The translations under genes and the position numbers were made by a program. Source: Membranipora membranacea (taxonomy: Eukaryota; Bryozoa; Gymnolaemata; Cheilostomatida; Membraniporidae). From it: 64,000 nucleotides of DNA. The DNA is taken from positions 25,518,162-25,582,161 of the forward strand of contig OU612067.1 of NCBI GenBank assembly GCA_914767715.1, in the 5' to 3' direction. The notes below the pieces were generated by a model, which saw only the letters and a program-made list of their open reading frames with translations, made no database searches and was not told the DNA's origin. Positions 1 to 13,300 of this stretch are shown piece after piece (positions within the stretch are counted from its first letter, which is position 1; each line of letters starts with the position of its first letter).

Positions 1-303
1 GAAATGGCCCCTCGCTGTGGGGGTTTCATTTTCAGATTTCAAGGTTCTTATCACTCCGAATTCAGCTTGTCACCTGTTACCGATATGCCGTCAATGGATA
101 ACTATATAGTCTTGGAACTGACTTTGGAGATGACCTCCTTGCAGTCACTTTCAAGGAAAGTATCCAATCCTGCCAAAATGCAAAGCATCAAATATGCAAA
201 CAATCTAAGCTCTGTGTGATGAGGTCATTATTGTGAGTTGATACTGACGTGATGATGTGAAAGCATTGGCTAAGTTGTTGGAGTGGGAAAAATATTTCAA
301 ATC

Positions 304-3300
304 ATGGCGACCGAAGACCAGAATATTAGCGATTTGACCGGAAATCGAGATGGGAAGATTATTGGATGTAAAGTCGACCCAAGAGAACAGCTTAATCTCC
401 GCAACCCGGCTAAAGGTAAACTGTTCGGTTCAGTTTATTACTCAGATATTAGTTGCCGGGTACATTGGACTAAAATCGCTCATTGTTGCGATAGACTTAG
501 ACACTACTCCCTCGCAAATAGAGATATACATATGAAATGCACCGATCATTTACAGCAAGATTGGCATTTACCCTTGTGGTTTAAGGCGTTGATGGTGAAA
601 AGGTAAAATGTATTATTCTAATAATTGGCCAAACACAAGGCAATGTCAAAATATGAATTCAGCCACATGACCCTTCGAGCCTGAACTAATGTAATACATT
701 TTTCCTCTGCAGACCAAACGGTGAAAGATGATGGGGAGAAGCCAAATATTGGCTTTCCATCCCTGAATGATCTCCAAGAAGAACCGCATATGTCAAAATG
801 TGCGTAATTATACGCTATCTTATAGTTGGTGTGGTCAGCATCACATAGATACTGAGAGTCTGAGCTCTGTAACAAACCAGCATTTACCTTGTAACATATG
901 ATTGATATTGACATGCCTTCGGCATTAAATCGAATGCATGCATTACAAAATTAAACCGGTTCGGAACGATACATAAAATTAGTTGCATAAAATCAAAGGT
1001 CCTTTTTTTTTTGTGTGAAAAGTCATTGGTTTACGAATAAGCCCAAAGACTGCGCACAACATCTCAAGACTTCACAACACTCTTATAGTCTGCACGCACC
1101 CGTCCCTTGCAACTGGTCAATGATCCCTTTCATAACTGATAGATGAATTGTAATATGGTGAAGGATGGACAATACATGTAAAAATTTGTTCCGTCTGATT
1201 TGATGGCGAAGCGATATCATATCTAGTTCGATGTTAGTTTTCAATTTTTGCAAAATTACATTGCCATTCGGCGATGGGGAGCAAACCTGTCCTGAGAAAA
1301 TCTAAGTACACCTAATGATGTATTTATTAGGGCCTTTACGGTTCATCTTATTAGTGTTATTTTCTCTTGTAGTCGATGCATTCGGTGAATTAACTGTTAT
1401 AGCTACTGAGAAACAAGCACAAGAAGGCACAAACTTGCGAAGTACAACAACTTCCAATAAACGCCGATCCCGCTCTGGCTCAAGGGACAGACACCCACCA
1501 TCAGTGAGCCAGGCACTACAAGAACTCGTTATAGACTCATCAACTGAATTGGAATGCCAATCTGCACAAAGTGGAGAATGTTTGCAAGAACCAGATGACA
1601 AATTAGAAGATTTTAACAAACAAGAAGACAAAGATGATGTAGACCGGCAAGTAGCTGAAAAAATCTCAAAGACATTAGAAAACACTAAGCCAGAAAGCCA
1701 TCAGTGTAATTCACAGCATGATAGTCAGATAGAGCTTTCGGACTTATCTCTAAGGCTTGAGAAAGAAGCCCACAAGATTGTAGCAAATCAGATCAAGCTA
1801 GCCTTAGAGCATCGCACAAACGAGGATGAAAGTAAGAGTGCTGCAATGTACACCCCACACCTAGATGAGGAGAATGAGAGATGTAATAAGGGAAGTAAAA
1901 CTGCAGGAGATACTAGCTGCAGCTGTAGTTATTGCTCTAATCAAAGTGAAGGTGAAATGGTGCAGGTAAATTAACATTCCTACAAGATACGAATCAGCTA
2001 TATTAAATAGAAGTTATCATCACTAGCAATAGAAGTTATTGCCACTTGAACAAGAAGAACATAACTCGTTATCTTTTCCATGATTATTCACAGTAGAGTT
2101 TGGTCTGATCAGGGAGTTAGGGAGTTTGTCCCAAACTCCCAAACTCCCTGGTCTGATTGGGCTGAAAAAATACAAAAAAGAAAAGAAATTTGTTTAATCT
2201 ATTCTCAATCATCAAACTATAACTAAACATTCACTGTAGAAAAAAAAATACATCCCGTTTTCATGTATCAAAATCAAATAGTGGTTTTTCTTGAAGGAGC
2301 TGTCGGAGATTGCTGTGAAGCTTGATATAGACGGAACAGATGGCGGGATAACCTCTATTTCTGAAACGATAGGGAATGATCAAGCCTTCTCTGCAACTAG
2401 TAACCTACTTGAAAAGGATCTTGATTCCGCTAGTGTAATGTGAGTCTGATGTCAGCATTTTGTTTTGCCTCTAATAACAGAATCCTAAATATCACCTAGG
2501 GTAGTTATCAAGGCCAGGGTTTAACTTTCGGAGTCGACTGCCATATGTGATTTAGTGTTGGTTTGAAATTATCCTGTGATGTTTTTCAATACCGAGACAA
2601 ATTATAGTGGGCGGACAGAAAGACGCGACTCCTATTGAGTTACAGCAACTGTTTTCTTAGGGGATAACTCTTTCACTTTTAATTTGTCCACTTAATCCTC
2701 TGATCAATTAAATTGAGTGAAATGTGCATAAAAGATCATGTGTTGTATCAAGTGGTTCGGCTTTCGTTTACAATAGAGAGGAACAGCAATGATGTATTGA
2801 CTACTCTCTGTTTCAGGCCCACTGGAGCTCTCCTTGGCCTACCAACAGTAAGTGACCATTGCTGGAATTATGGAGAGAGGATCGGATCTAGCATTGTTCA
2901 AGATGTCTACCAGGGCAGCCAAGCAAACCTCTCAAGGGGTAAACCATTGCTGTTTGTTGTTGTGTAATGTAAAAATTGGGATGCATCGAACATCAATCCA
3001 ACCTATTTAGCTCTAATCTGTTTGAATACGATTTGAGTTCATAAACACAGGTTTGTATTTTAACTTATATCAGATTAGATGTCTTATTTATATTATATGT
3101 CTTATCTAGATGTTTTATTGTTTTAGATGACTTGGCCCTAACAGAAAAAAGTTCCATAAGACTGCAGCTGGTCACAGCTAAGTCCAGTAACAAGGATCAT
3201 CTGCACAGAACAAGTGAGCGTCTGGATCTTCACTCACAGGATCCGTTAGAGACGCTCTTGTCGACTGATCAACTGCAGACTCAAGAAAATAGTCCAATCA

Positions 3301-4718
3301 TCTCGAACTCTGATTCTAAAATTTTAGGCCATCTAACTGATGGGGAGGATGAAATCAGAAACCAGGCTCCATCTGATTACAGTTTTAACAAGCTACCATC
3401 TCAATCAGAACAAAACCAGGACCAGAGTGAGGGAAATCATCATCGTTTGGAGGTAATAAAAGAGGAGAGTGTGCAATTCGATGAGATGAAAAATGTTAAT
3501 ATCGGGGGAGATAAATCAGAGGAAGCTATGATTTCACTGATAGAGATAGTAAGCCAGGTGTCTACAGAAAATGATGTGATAAGCTGTGAGTCGGATCTGG
3601 TGACTCCAGTGCAGCCCACCACCAGCAAGAGGAAGCAAGATTCAGACCTACTTCTTCTTGAGGAGTTTACAGATGTTGGTTTACCAACAGCAAAAGCAAC
3701 TCCAAATGAAGTTGGAACAGAACCAATAGTATCCGGCAGTATTGAAGTTTTCTCTATGGCTAACGGAATGAGCCTAGCTGAGAATATTGTTTATGGAGAT
3801 GGCCATAGTTCTACTAAAGTCTCTACTACACTGTCTGTACCCACAGAGGTATACCATGAGGCATCGATGCCAGTTAAAAGCCAACACGGGAGCAAGCTCG
3901 GGGAAGAACAGTTTGTGGACAGTCCTCTCGCAGAGAACACTCCAGAATCATATCAGTTTAGAGATGCAGAAGTGAGTTTGACACCTGAGAGAGATACTTT
4001 TACTGATGCTCCCATCGGATATGTGTTACATAACAAGACCAAGCCATCCAGCACATCCAAACTTGAAATTGATGCTAGCTACACTGACGCGTCAACATCA
4101 CTACTCAATGTAAGCAAGCTGATCACAGAATCTTTCATCGATGCTCCTGCAAATTTGACTCGAGCAGATAGCTTTGCAGACGCCCAACCAGTTATAAATC
4201 CAACAGGGACACTCCATGAGACCAAGGAATCTAACTCTAAGAATGCAGAGTCACCTAGAGTGAACAATGAGTTGTTTACCGATGCTCCAGGACCAGAAAC
4301 GGAATCATGCAATGTAAAAGAGCAGCTTGTAGAAGCTGCACAAGTAAAAGGTGATGTGTACACAGATGCTTCAGTGAGCGCCCCTGTAACAGAGAGATAT
4401 TACCTCTCATCACAAGAGATCACACAAAAATCAGAGGAAATCTCAGAGTTTGAGGACTCTTTGAAGGTTTTTGTTGATGAAGATGAGTTTTCTGATGCTC
4501 CAGCAGGGGATATGTGCAGACAGGAGACCACAAACATAAATGATGACCAGAATGGCAGTGGGGAGGATTACTATGATCCAGGGGAGACGACTGAGCTAAC
4601 TGAAAGTATACAGGAGTTCTCTGACACAAGTACAAACCTCAGACTGCCTGCAGAGAAAACGACGGACTGTGGAGACATGTTTGTAGACTCTGAGACAACA
4701 CCTATCACTGCGTTATAG
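304..4718 (+). CDS. Acidic disordered protein with repeated F-[T/S]-D-A-P motifs, six exons, function unknown
   Basis: Exons 304-415, 713-799, 1373-1965, 2297-2439, 2817-2938 and 3127-4718 join in one frame (phases 1,1,0,2,1) to give 882 residues; all junctions are GT-AG. The ATG at 304 is the first Met of the frame. I do not recognise the family. The protein is rich in Ser, Thr, Glu and Asp and looks disordered, apart from a Cys-rich patch (CSCSYC) at the end of exon 3. Short hydrophobic-amphipathic stretches (AHKIVANQIKLAL in exon 3, GSSIVQDVYQ in exon 5) resemble A-kinase-anchor helices only weakly. The last exon (530 residues) carries about nine motifs such as DTFTDAPIG, ESFIDAPAN, ELFTDAPGP and DEFSDAPAG spaced 20-50 residues apart. 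It faces the dystroglycan gene tail to tail. A scaffold or adaptor role is only a guess. Confidence 0.72.
1015..1165 (+). repeat. Dispersed repeat, copy 1 (in intron 2 of the first gene)
   Basis: A stretch with the landmarks CCCAAAGACTG, ACAACATCTCAAGACT, GCACGCACCCGTC and AACTGATAGATGAATTGTAAT. The same landmarks in the same order and orientation occur at about 18455-18620 with an internal insertion. No coding capacity or terminal inverted repeats seen. It lies in the 573-bp intron between 800 and 1372, which otherwise shows nothing. Confidence 0.5.
2116..2156. repeat. Short hairpin in intron 3 of the first gene
   Basis: GGGAGTTAGGGAGTTTG is followed directly by a complementary arm reading CAAACTCCCAAACTCCCTG, giving an imperfect stem of about 17 bp with a tiny loop. 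It sits in the intron 1966-2296. Origin unknown; it could be a small fold-back remnant. Confidence 0.5.
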
Positions 4719-5847
4719 ACGAAACAGAGACAGACTCTAGAGTGAGAGTCCAGTATGACAATCATGATCTGTGGAACACATATTATACTAGATTCCGGGA
4801 TAAAGAGATGATAGACTGAATAAGAGTAAATACCTTTCTACGATATCCTTTGGATTGTTTGTATGAGCTGCCTATGTTATCAATGTGTACCAGACACTGA
4901 CTACTTAGCATGATCAGAGAACCGAGAGAACATAAATCCCCAGCTTTCAGTGCATTACCACATAATATTTGTTCGAATTTAGTGACAAAAAAAAAGGACT
5001 CAAAATCTATTTTATTGTAATGAATACAAGCTATACTCTACACAGACGGTTCAGTCTGGTATCATAATAATATCACCATGTATTATAGTAAACAGAAAAA
5101 AATACAGATAACTAAGTCTGAGAAGGCCACAACTGCATACCAAGCCTAAAAGTGGAAGGCAAAGCCAACATATTACAACAATTTGTATAAACATCTACAA
5201 AAAAAACTACCGAAGTCTATTGGGAATGCTGAAGAGCCACAAATTAAGTCGTTTGATGGTATTATGATTAATTCAAAAATGAAAGAAAACAGCCAAATTA
5301 TATTTATCTTTGTTCCAGAAAAACACAAGAACAATTAAATACAACATACTATATATACAGGGCTGTTGCTGATTAGATGATCCAGCGTGCTATTTGAACA
5401 GGGTGCTTATTCTAATGCACATTATGAGTATCCTGATCGAGATTGCTTAGTATACGGACGGCTTAAAACTTACAACAACAAAAGCTACCAGTATTCATAA
5501 TAATAGTAATAATAAAAATATAAGTTCAGATCTTTGACCAATGCATTATGCTGATTATGAGGCTATAATAATATATGTGTATACTGTGTAAACTAGGAAT
5601 GGAAGTGCGATGCATTATGCGTTCATAATATCCCAGTTCAGCAGTAAATAAAACGGAAACATTGAATTTTGCAAAGGCAGAATGTTTGGGGGGCCGGTTT
5701 TGTTCAAAACATGAACATTACAAAAACGTGTGGCAATAACAAGAGAAATACAAAAGTAGAAAAATATTGGCAGATCCATTATGCAAATAGAAAAGTGATA
5801 ATTCATAACAGTATAAATACTGATGATTAGAAGTAGAGATGGATGAC
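4719..5847. other. Convergent 3' region between the first gene and dystroglycan
   Basis: About 1.1 kb of AT-rich sequence with no convincing ORF. On the + strand an AATAAA lies at 5511-5516, suited to the upstream gene. On the - strand an AATAAA (seen as TTTATT) lies at 5011-5016, suited to dystroglycan. If both are used, the two 3' UTRs overlap by about 500 bases in antisense. Poly(A) use cannot be proved from sequence. Confidence 0.4.
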
Positions 5848-7381
5848 TCACATCATTACTTCATCAGTAGTGCCTCTCATCCTATCAGCAGATGGCTGGT
5901 ATGGATAAGGAGGCGGGGTCATGTATTTAGGAGGCGGAGCTTTGTGTTTAGGCTCTGGGGATGGACCAGGGAAGAAAGTATCGTTGATGATTCCCTCGTC
6001 CTCGTATAGGTCATTGAAAGGAGAGTCTGGGTCGTCATCCTCCTGCTCCGGGAGGACCGGAGCTCGAGGTCTGTACAGCTGGTCCTCACCCCCATCTAGT
6101 CTCGACTTTCCTCGGTACTTCTGTCTGCTGCGGAGCACAACGACAGCGATAATAACTACTATCAGTAAAATCAACAGGATAACTAGAGGTATCGCTATCT
6201 TCTGCGCTAACAGCGGGTCGCGCGTCCTCACCTCCCTAGAACCCTGTGTGGTGCCCTGAGGCTCAGGGCTGGTGGTGAGAGAGGTACTGGTCTCTTTCTG
6301 TGTGGTAGTTGTTATCTGCTGAGTAGTGGTCGGATCGATTGGTTTCTGTGTAGTAGTTGGGAAAACAGGAAAACCAGCGCAGATCCCAACTAACTCTAAA
6401 TTGATACTCTGAATGAGATATTGTGGTAGTGAGGACACAAAGTTATTCTCAAGTCTCTGATATAAGGATCTTATATCTTCTATAGGGCAAGTATAAGGTG
6501 ACTTTATAGTGTTATTACTCCATCTGATGGTGAGAAACTGTCCGGTAATATCCACCAGTGTAATATCCGATTTTGCAGAATTAAAGTATTGCGTAACGTT
6601 TCCAATCCACCAGTCGATATGCTGAGCCTCTCTCGTAAACAGAGTTAGATCAGTGACAATTGTCATGACAAACATGTGTGAAACTGTAACTAGAGATTCT
6701 AAATCTATCAGTACAGTGAGAGGGGTGTCTGTGTAGAGCCCTGCACTGTCTCTAGCTCTGAGTATATATGTTTGGTTAGTTGGTCCGGTGTAGTATGGAC
6801 TTACAGGAGTACCGTATAGACTCTGTCTCTGAACATCAAACTGTAGCCAGTTAGTACGCTGTAACGCCTGCAGACAATGTCAAATAAACATCAGTGTAAA
6901 AAAATAAAAGTGAGTTGTCTACCACCAATAGGGCAAGAATTCATTATCTTCAAATCTGCTCTCACTTAAAATGCATACCCGTATTTATTAGAGGGATGGC
7001 AGAAAGTATCCTTTATTCAAAATACTACATGAGAGATAACCCTGATTGTACATGTTTACCTTACTCTGTTTGAAAGAGACCACCACAACTAATCCTAACC
7101 AGATATATTATGACATAAATGCTGATTACAATGTAGTACATACCAAACAGTGACCGGCGATTTATCTACTCATAAAAAGGCAACTGCCTTGGAACCCTGG
7201 CTAACTGCCTGCATACTCACAATCCTATTAGAGTCGAGCAGAGTAAGACTGAGTCTACGAGTCGGACCATCCTGATAATCATAGAATGTACTCTCAGGTA
7301 CTGTATACTCCCTATATATGCCAGCAGACCATGTCTGTGTCGGTACAGGATTGAGAACTACTGGGAATACTGGGGGTGTCG
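5848..7381 (-). other. DAG1: Dystroglycan module 4, membrane segment and cytoplasmic tail
   Basis: Exon 7381-7221 encodes the first Ig half (TWSAGIYREYTVP, TFYDYQDG). The last exon, 6867-5848, has the second half (TNWLQFDVQRQSLYG), the SEA-like domain (IRWSNNTI, SPYTCP, VGICAG) and a Thr-rich stalk. A membrane segment follows (about 22 residues, IAIPLVILLILLIVV onward), then the stop-transfer RSRQKYRGKSR and an acidic middle section. The end is Pro-rich, with PPPKY and TPPPYPY about 20-27 residues before the C terminus. PPxY is the dystrophin WW-binding motif in this family. The cleavage position here reads GQFLTI, so the membrane-proximal module is not expected to self-cleave. Confidence 0.87.
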
Positions 7382-10300
7382 CTATAAAACAAAATTTATC
7401 AAATATTATATTGTCATGAAGTGCTCATTGTTGTGCACACAAAAACTAAGACTGCCAAAAGCAAAAATCTAGAAAAAATATGACTGAGAAGGGACCTGTG
7501 TTGAATTATCAGGGCGATTCAAAATGCAATGACTAAGCATACTGAACAAAGATCAAGCAGTAAGAAATTGAGTCTTTATCATCTGAAACTTGTGATCAGC
7601 ATTTCAATATAATTTCAACATCATCCCAAACTTGTATTGCAATTTTTACTACCATGCCTTATATCCACTATGTAATGGACAATGTATCATATTCTAACAC
7701 TTACTGGTTGTAGAAGTAGACGTAGTAGTCGTAGATGTGGTGGTTGTAGGAGTTGTTGTTGTGGGTGTTGTAGTAACTGTAGTACTTTGTGTGGTGGCAC
7801 TAGTAGTATATTCACTACATACTCTGGTTAGCTTCAGATCCACTGAACTGATCTCATACTGAGACAGGCTGGCCAGCAGACCGTCCCCGCTTATCACATC
7901 ATACTGTCTGTAGATCTCAGCACCAGGGCAGCGGTAAGGCGGCTCTATACTGTTGATTGTGTTGTTAGACCAGCTAATAATAACTGAGCCTTCTGTGATT
8001 CTAGCTAGTGTGACAGAGGATTTATCCGCCCCTGAGAGATGTGTAACGTTACCGAGCCACCAGAGGGTGTGTGAGAGCTCACTAGTGAACAGGGAATAGT
8101 CAGTGACGATTCTCATCTCAAAGGCATGGCTGACTCTCAGAAGGTTAGCTGAGCTGACGATCACAGATATTTCAGCAGTGACTGAGTTATCGTTAGAGTC
8201 TATCGCTCTCAGCCTGTAGTCTGATACGGCAGCTCCACTCCAGAGAGGAGTGACTGCCACACCGTACAGAGTCTGACGGGGAGCATCCAGCTGTATCCAT
8301 GTGCTCTTAGGTAACATCTGTAATATTGATTATACACCATAATTCTACATGGTTAAAAAACGACCTGGATAGTCAGTATTTTGAGGCGTTGAGATCATTG
8401 ACAAAGTGTCAGAAAACAAAGTGTCAGAAATATCGGGGTACCTTTACTCTAAAAGTTGGCTTTCAACTTGCATATTAAAACTATGTTAATTAAATTTTTA
8501 TTTATCAAGCGTTCAACCACAATTAACACGAACACATCCTTTGACTTCATTTTATTATAAAGAGAGGCTTATTCAGAAACAAGACTCCCAAACTTGGAGT
8601 TGTCTACATTTGTTTCACATGCCCATAATGAAAATAGAACATCCTCATTATGAGACCTGATCAAATAATAAATAAATGAACTATGCATCAGCTCATGACC
8701 GAGAACAGAGAGAACTTGTATACTAACCTGATCGTTACTATTGAGTAGTTGGAGGGTAAGTTGTCTGGTATTACCATCCTGTATATCAGTGAACGTGTTC
8801 TCCGGTATAGTGTACTCAAAGTACACACCTTCCTCTACTGTCAGCGGTGGTATAGGTGAGCTCACCACAGGTAAGGGATTTGGGGTGGCTACAATATGAA
8901 AAAAAAATGGTGAAACTATATACAGCAAAGAGCAATATTTTAATTAATTGCTGAACTAAGATTATACCTAGAATCATCAGCGCAACGAGTTGTCGGACAG
9001 AATGGGTGTGCAAGAGTTGAAGGGGCTCAATGATTTACATCACATCATTGTTATATCAGACGGTTATACCAACAATCCACCCATGTTCTAGCATCAACAT
9101 GATTGATATCAAATATAAGATAGTAGGTTCACTTACTAGTAGTGGTTGTAGGCGTTGTTGTTGTGGTTGGAGTAGTTGTGGTGGTAGGAGTTGTAGTTGT
9201 TGTTGTTTTTGTGGTAGTACTAGTACTTGTACTCTGTGTTGTGGTGCTTGTTGTGAAACCCTCACATATTCCTTGTAGACTGAGAGTCTGTGAGGAGATA
9301 AGGTACTGATTGAGAGACGCTTTGAACGCCTCCTCATTCACTCTATCAAATAACTCATAGATTATCTCAAGAGGGCAGGTGTAAGGAGGATCAATACTGT
9401 TTATAGTGTTATTACTCCATGAGATAACCACACCCCTTGTTGGATGGGGCTCCACCCCCAGCAGTGTGACATCATCCAGGGGCTGTGAAAAGTAGGCGGT
9501 GACATCACCAAGCCATATAAGGGCATGGGTAAGTTCACTGCTAAACAGAGCATAGTCTGTAACTATAGTCATACTGAGTGAGTGAGATACTCGGAGCAGG
9601 TTGCTAAGGCTAACTATGACTGTGAAAGGGGCGGTCACTGTTAGCCCGTCACCGTCTGTGGCCTGTATAGTGTAGTTGGTGACAGGCGAGCTATCCCAGT
9701 AAGGTTCCACAGCTACTCCAGATACTGTTTGCGTGAGAATGTTAAACTGCAGCCAAGAATTCTGTGGAAGACCCTGTAATACAAAATGAACTTGAATAAA
9801 CTTTGGAGAGGTGATACAATACATTCTAAAAGTCTATGTATGAGATGAGGTTTTTTACAAATTGCCTGTATTTTGAGTTTATCACCCTGTAGAATTGGAG
9901 TGACAACAAGTGCAGGCAATTTGATATATTATAAGTCTTCTAACATTCCTCCTGAGGGACCGTCAATTAAGGCGATTCTTGGGCGCTTAGTGTAATGTTT
10001 GATTCTGATGGCCAAGACTGTCCAATACAGAGTTTGCTACCTACAGAAATTGAGAAGACGACTCACAATTAGACTAACCTGATTATCATTAGAAAGTAGT
10101 TGTAGAGTCAGTCTCTCATCCCGGAGATCTGTGAATGTGTCAGCAGGTATCAGGTACTCAAAGTATATACCAGAGAAGACTGTGAGCGGTGGGAGAGGGT
10201 TATTTACTGAGGGGTACGGGCTCGGTGTGGCTGCAATACGAGAAAATGAATAATAACGAAGCGCAAAGACAACTCGACAATTTGTTGTGTTCAAAATTCC

Positions 10301-13300
10301 CGACTTTGCTTCAGCACCAAGCTTGTTTAATAAGCAATTCAAAGGAGAACATCAATTTGGTAGGTTGATTATGTCATATAACTCTAATAATGCACAGAGA
10401 ATAAACTTAGACACACCTGCACCAGTTACTAACAGAAAAGATATCTGATGTATAAAAAGACTTACTTGTAGTTACAGTAGTGGTTGGAGTGGTTGTTGAT
10501 GTTGTACTAGGTGTGGTTGTAGGCGTTGTTGTTGTGGTTGGAGTAGTTGTAGTGGTAGGTGTTGTAGTAGTTGTAGTACTTGTGGTGGGACTAGTACTTG
10601 TTCTCTGTGTTGTGGTGCTAGTTGTGAAACCCTCACATATCCCTTGTAGACTGAGAGACTGTGATATTATAAGGTACTGACTAAGGGATGTCCTCAAACT
10701 GTCCTCTCTTATTACCGCGAATAACTCATGGATCTGCGCTAGTGGACAAGTATATGGAGGGTTTATATTGTTTATCGTGTTATTTGACCATGTAATGACG
10801 ATCCCTGGTAACTCGGATCTCTCCACACTGAGCACAGTGACTGACTCAGTAGTTTGGTTGAAGTGCTGAGTTAGGTTTCCAGCCCACCACAGTGTATGCT
10901 CAAGCTCTCTAGTAAACAATATATAGTCCGTCCTGATCTCCATTCTGAACTGATGTGATACTTTAATAAGTTGGTCGGTAGAGACGGTGATTGAGATCGG
11001 AGTGTGTGTAGTCAGACTATTGCTATCGGAGGCTTGTAGTAGAAAGGTTAAGTTAGCTGTATTTGCACTGCTGTTATAGAACGGCTGAGTGGCTATTCCG
11101 TAAATAATCTGAGAGTCCGAGTCAAACCTGACCCATGAGTTCAGCGGTAGGAGCTGAAACAAAAGACATCTGTAGAAAAAAGTTTGGAAAGACTAGCAAT
11201 TAATACATGCAGTGAAGGAAAAGGGTGGAAGAATCCAATTTCCTTTCATCAAAACTTGGGGTTGCAAATGTTTTCCCCAAATAATTACTAAGATAATGAA
11301 TGTGCAAGTGGGTGCAATGAACTCCCTCATCATCTTTGAAGCGGAGAGAGTTTTCCTCTCTTGGGTACAGGTACCGGGACCCATAGTACTCATGCCGCAC
11401 CCTATACCCATGTCCGCCGGAAATCCGGCTACTCTTTATATCGAAGAGGCAGAGGGGGTTCTTTTTACTGCGTGTGGGGTGTGCAAACACACAGTGGACC
11501 TCCGGTATTTTTGGTCCCGTTCCGCAAGGACCTGGCAAGGATGAATGGTGTGCCAGTACCAAATCAGAAATGACTGCCGGCGCCAGTAATTGAACCTGGA
11601 CCTCAAAGATCCAAAGTCCGTTCCATTACCCATTAGACCACTCCTGACTCCTGAACATATTATTCGTTAACTGACAAATGAAAATACCACTATTCTCCTA
11701 CCACTATTGTCGAATTATTGAAACCATGGAAACAACTGAACAAAAGTAGGTACAACATGATGAGGCTGAATTTTTTAATTCAATTATCCCTCGAAAAATA
11801 CTGTTAGTTATGAGAAAAGGTCCAGCTCTGTAGGTTACCTGGCCTTGTGTATCCAGAAGTGTCAGCTTCAGATCACTGGACCACCCATCCTGATAGTCAT
11901 AGAATGTAGCGTTAGGTATGCTGTACTCAAATCTGACTCCATAGTCAACACTGAGCGGAGGTATAGTATTCATCACAACTGGGATATCAGGCAATGTCGC
12001 TAAAGTAAATAAATTATCATCACCAATTATCTGCATCATTTAATACTGCTGGAAGAACTAATATTGTAATGACATTGATCAGGCCTCACACCTCTTGGAC
12101 AATAACGGCGATGCAAAAGTAGGATGCTGTGCTGGACACAATAAGGTTTGATAATTGTGGTCAATTACATAATGGTGATCGTGCTTAGTGAGCAGCAAGC
12201 AGCAGTAACAGTCAAACAAAACTCACTTGTTGTGGTCGTAGGAGTTGTTGTTGTGGTTTGAGTTGTCGTTGTTGACAGTGGAATTGTTGTGGTTTGTGTT
12301 GTGGTTTGTGTTGTAGTTTGTGCGGTGGTTTGTGTTGTACTTGTTAATGGTTGAGTAGTGGTTTGTATTGTGGATGTTGGTTGATGAGTATTGGTTTGTA
12401 CAGTGGTTGTTGGTTGCATTGTTGATGTGGTCAGGTTTGTTGTCAAGGTGAATGCTGATGAGGTTGAAGGTACTCTCATAGAAGTACTTTGCAACATTGG
12501 TGTTGTTAGATCATTAGAAAATGTTGTTGATGCTGTTGTTGTTGTCATATTAGGGGTCGTCACAGAAGTGACAGTTGATGAAGTTGCATTTGTTGTTGTA
12601 TCTTGCATCGCTGTGCTTTGAGTTTCAATGGTTGATGTTGAGTTGTGAGAAGCTGATGTAGTTGTTTTTGGTGACGCAGCAGTAGAGGATACAGGCTCTG
12701 TGAAGTTACTGTCTGTGGGGGACATGAAGCTGACGGTCGATGTGGAGTCGGCTGTTGTTTGTTCTCTAGTGCTTGTTGTTTGTGGAGATGTCAGCGTAGA
12801 GTTTGTTGGGGAAGTTGGTTCACTAGATATGTTGGTTCCTGACTGAATAGTTGAAGTAGGTATGAATGTTGTGCTGACTGACGTGTGATTACCCGTAGAT
12901 TCCTGTGTAGTTGAGGAGAATGATGGTTCAGAGGTAAAATTACCTGCTGTTGAGGACACGGTTGTCGATGTAGAACTTGTGTGGACTGTGGAATTAATAT
13001 TATCGGTGGTTTGTGGCGCGGTCGAGTTAAATGCTATGGTTGACAGGACTGTTGTTGATGAATCCATAGTTGTACTCAGTGGCTCTTGCGTAGTTTTGTT
13101 ATCAGTGTTCGTTGATGATATAATATGCAGTGTTGTTGACCCAATAGTAGTGGTGGCTGTATTATTAGGCTGAGTTTCTGTCGATGAGGTGGAGGAGGTT
13201 GTCATTGCCTCAGAAGCTGTTGTGTTTTCTATTGTCATGGTAGAACTCTGAGTTGTTGAGTTTAACCCTCCGCTGCTCATACTAGTAGTCGGTGTACTAG

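Noticed and set aside
618-914. 98-residue minus-strand ORF
   Set aside because: Lies opposite exon 2 of the first gene, has no recognisable feature, and ends in intronic sequence.
5500-5522. CRISPR or other prokaryote-type arrays anywhere in the window
   Set aside because: The repeats seen are coding repeats, microsatellites or transposon arms; the gene structures are eukaryotic.
11193-11633. Several ORFs on both strands
   Set aside because: They fall inside the SINE copy and reflect its sequence, not a gene.
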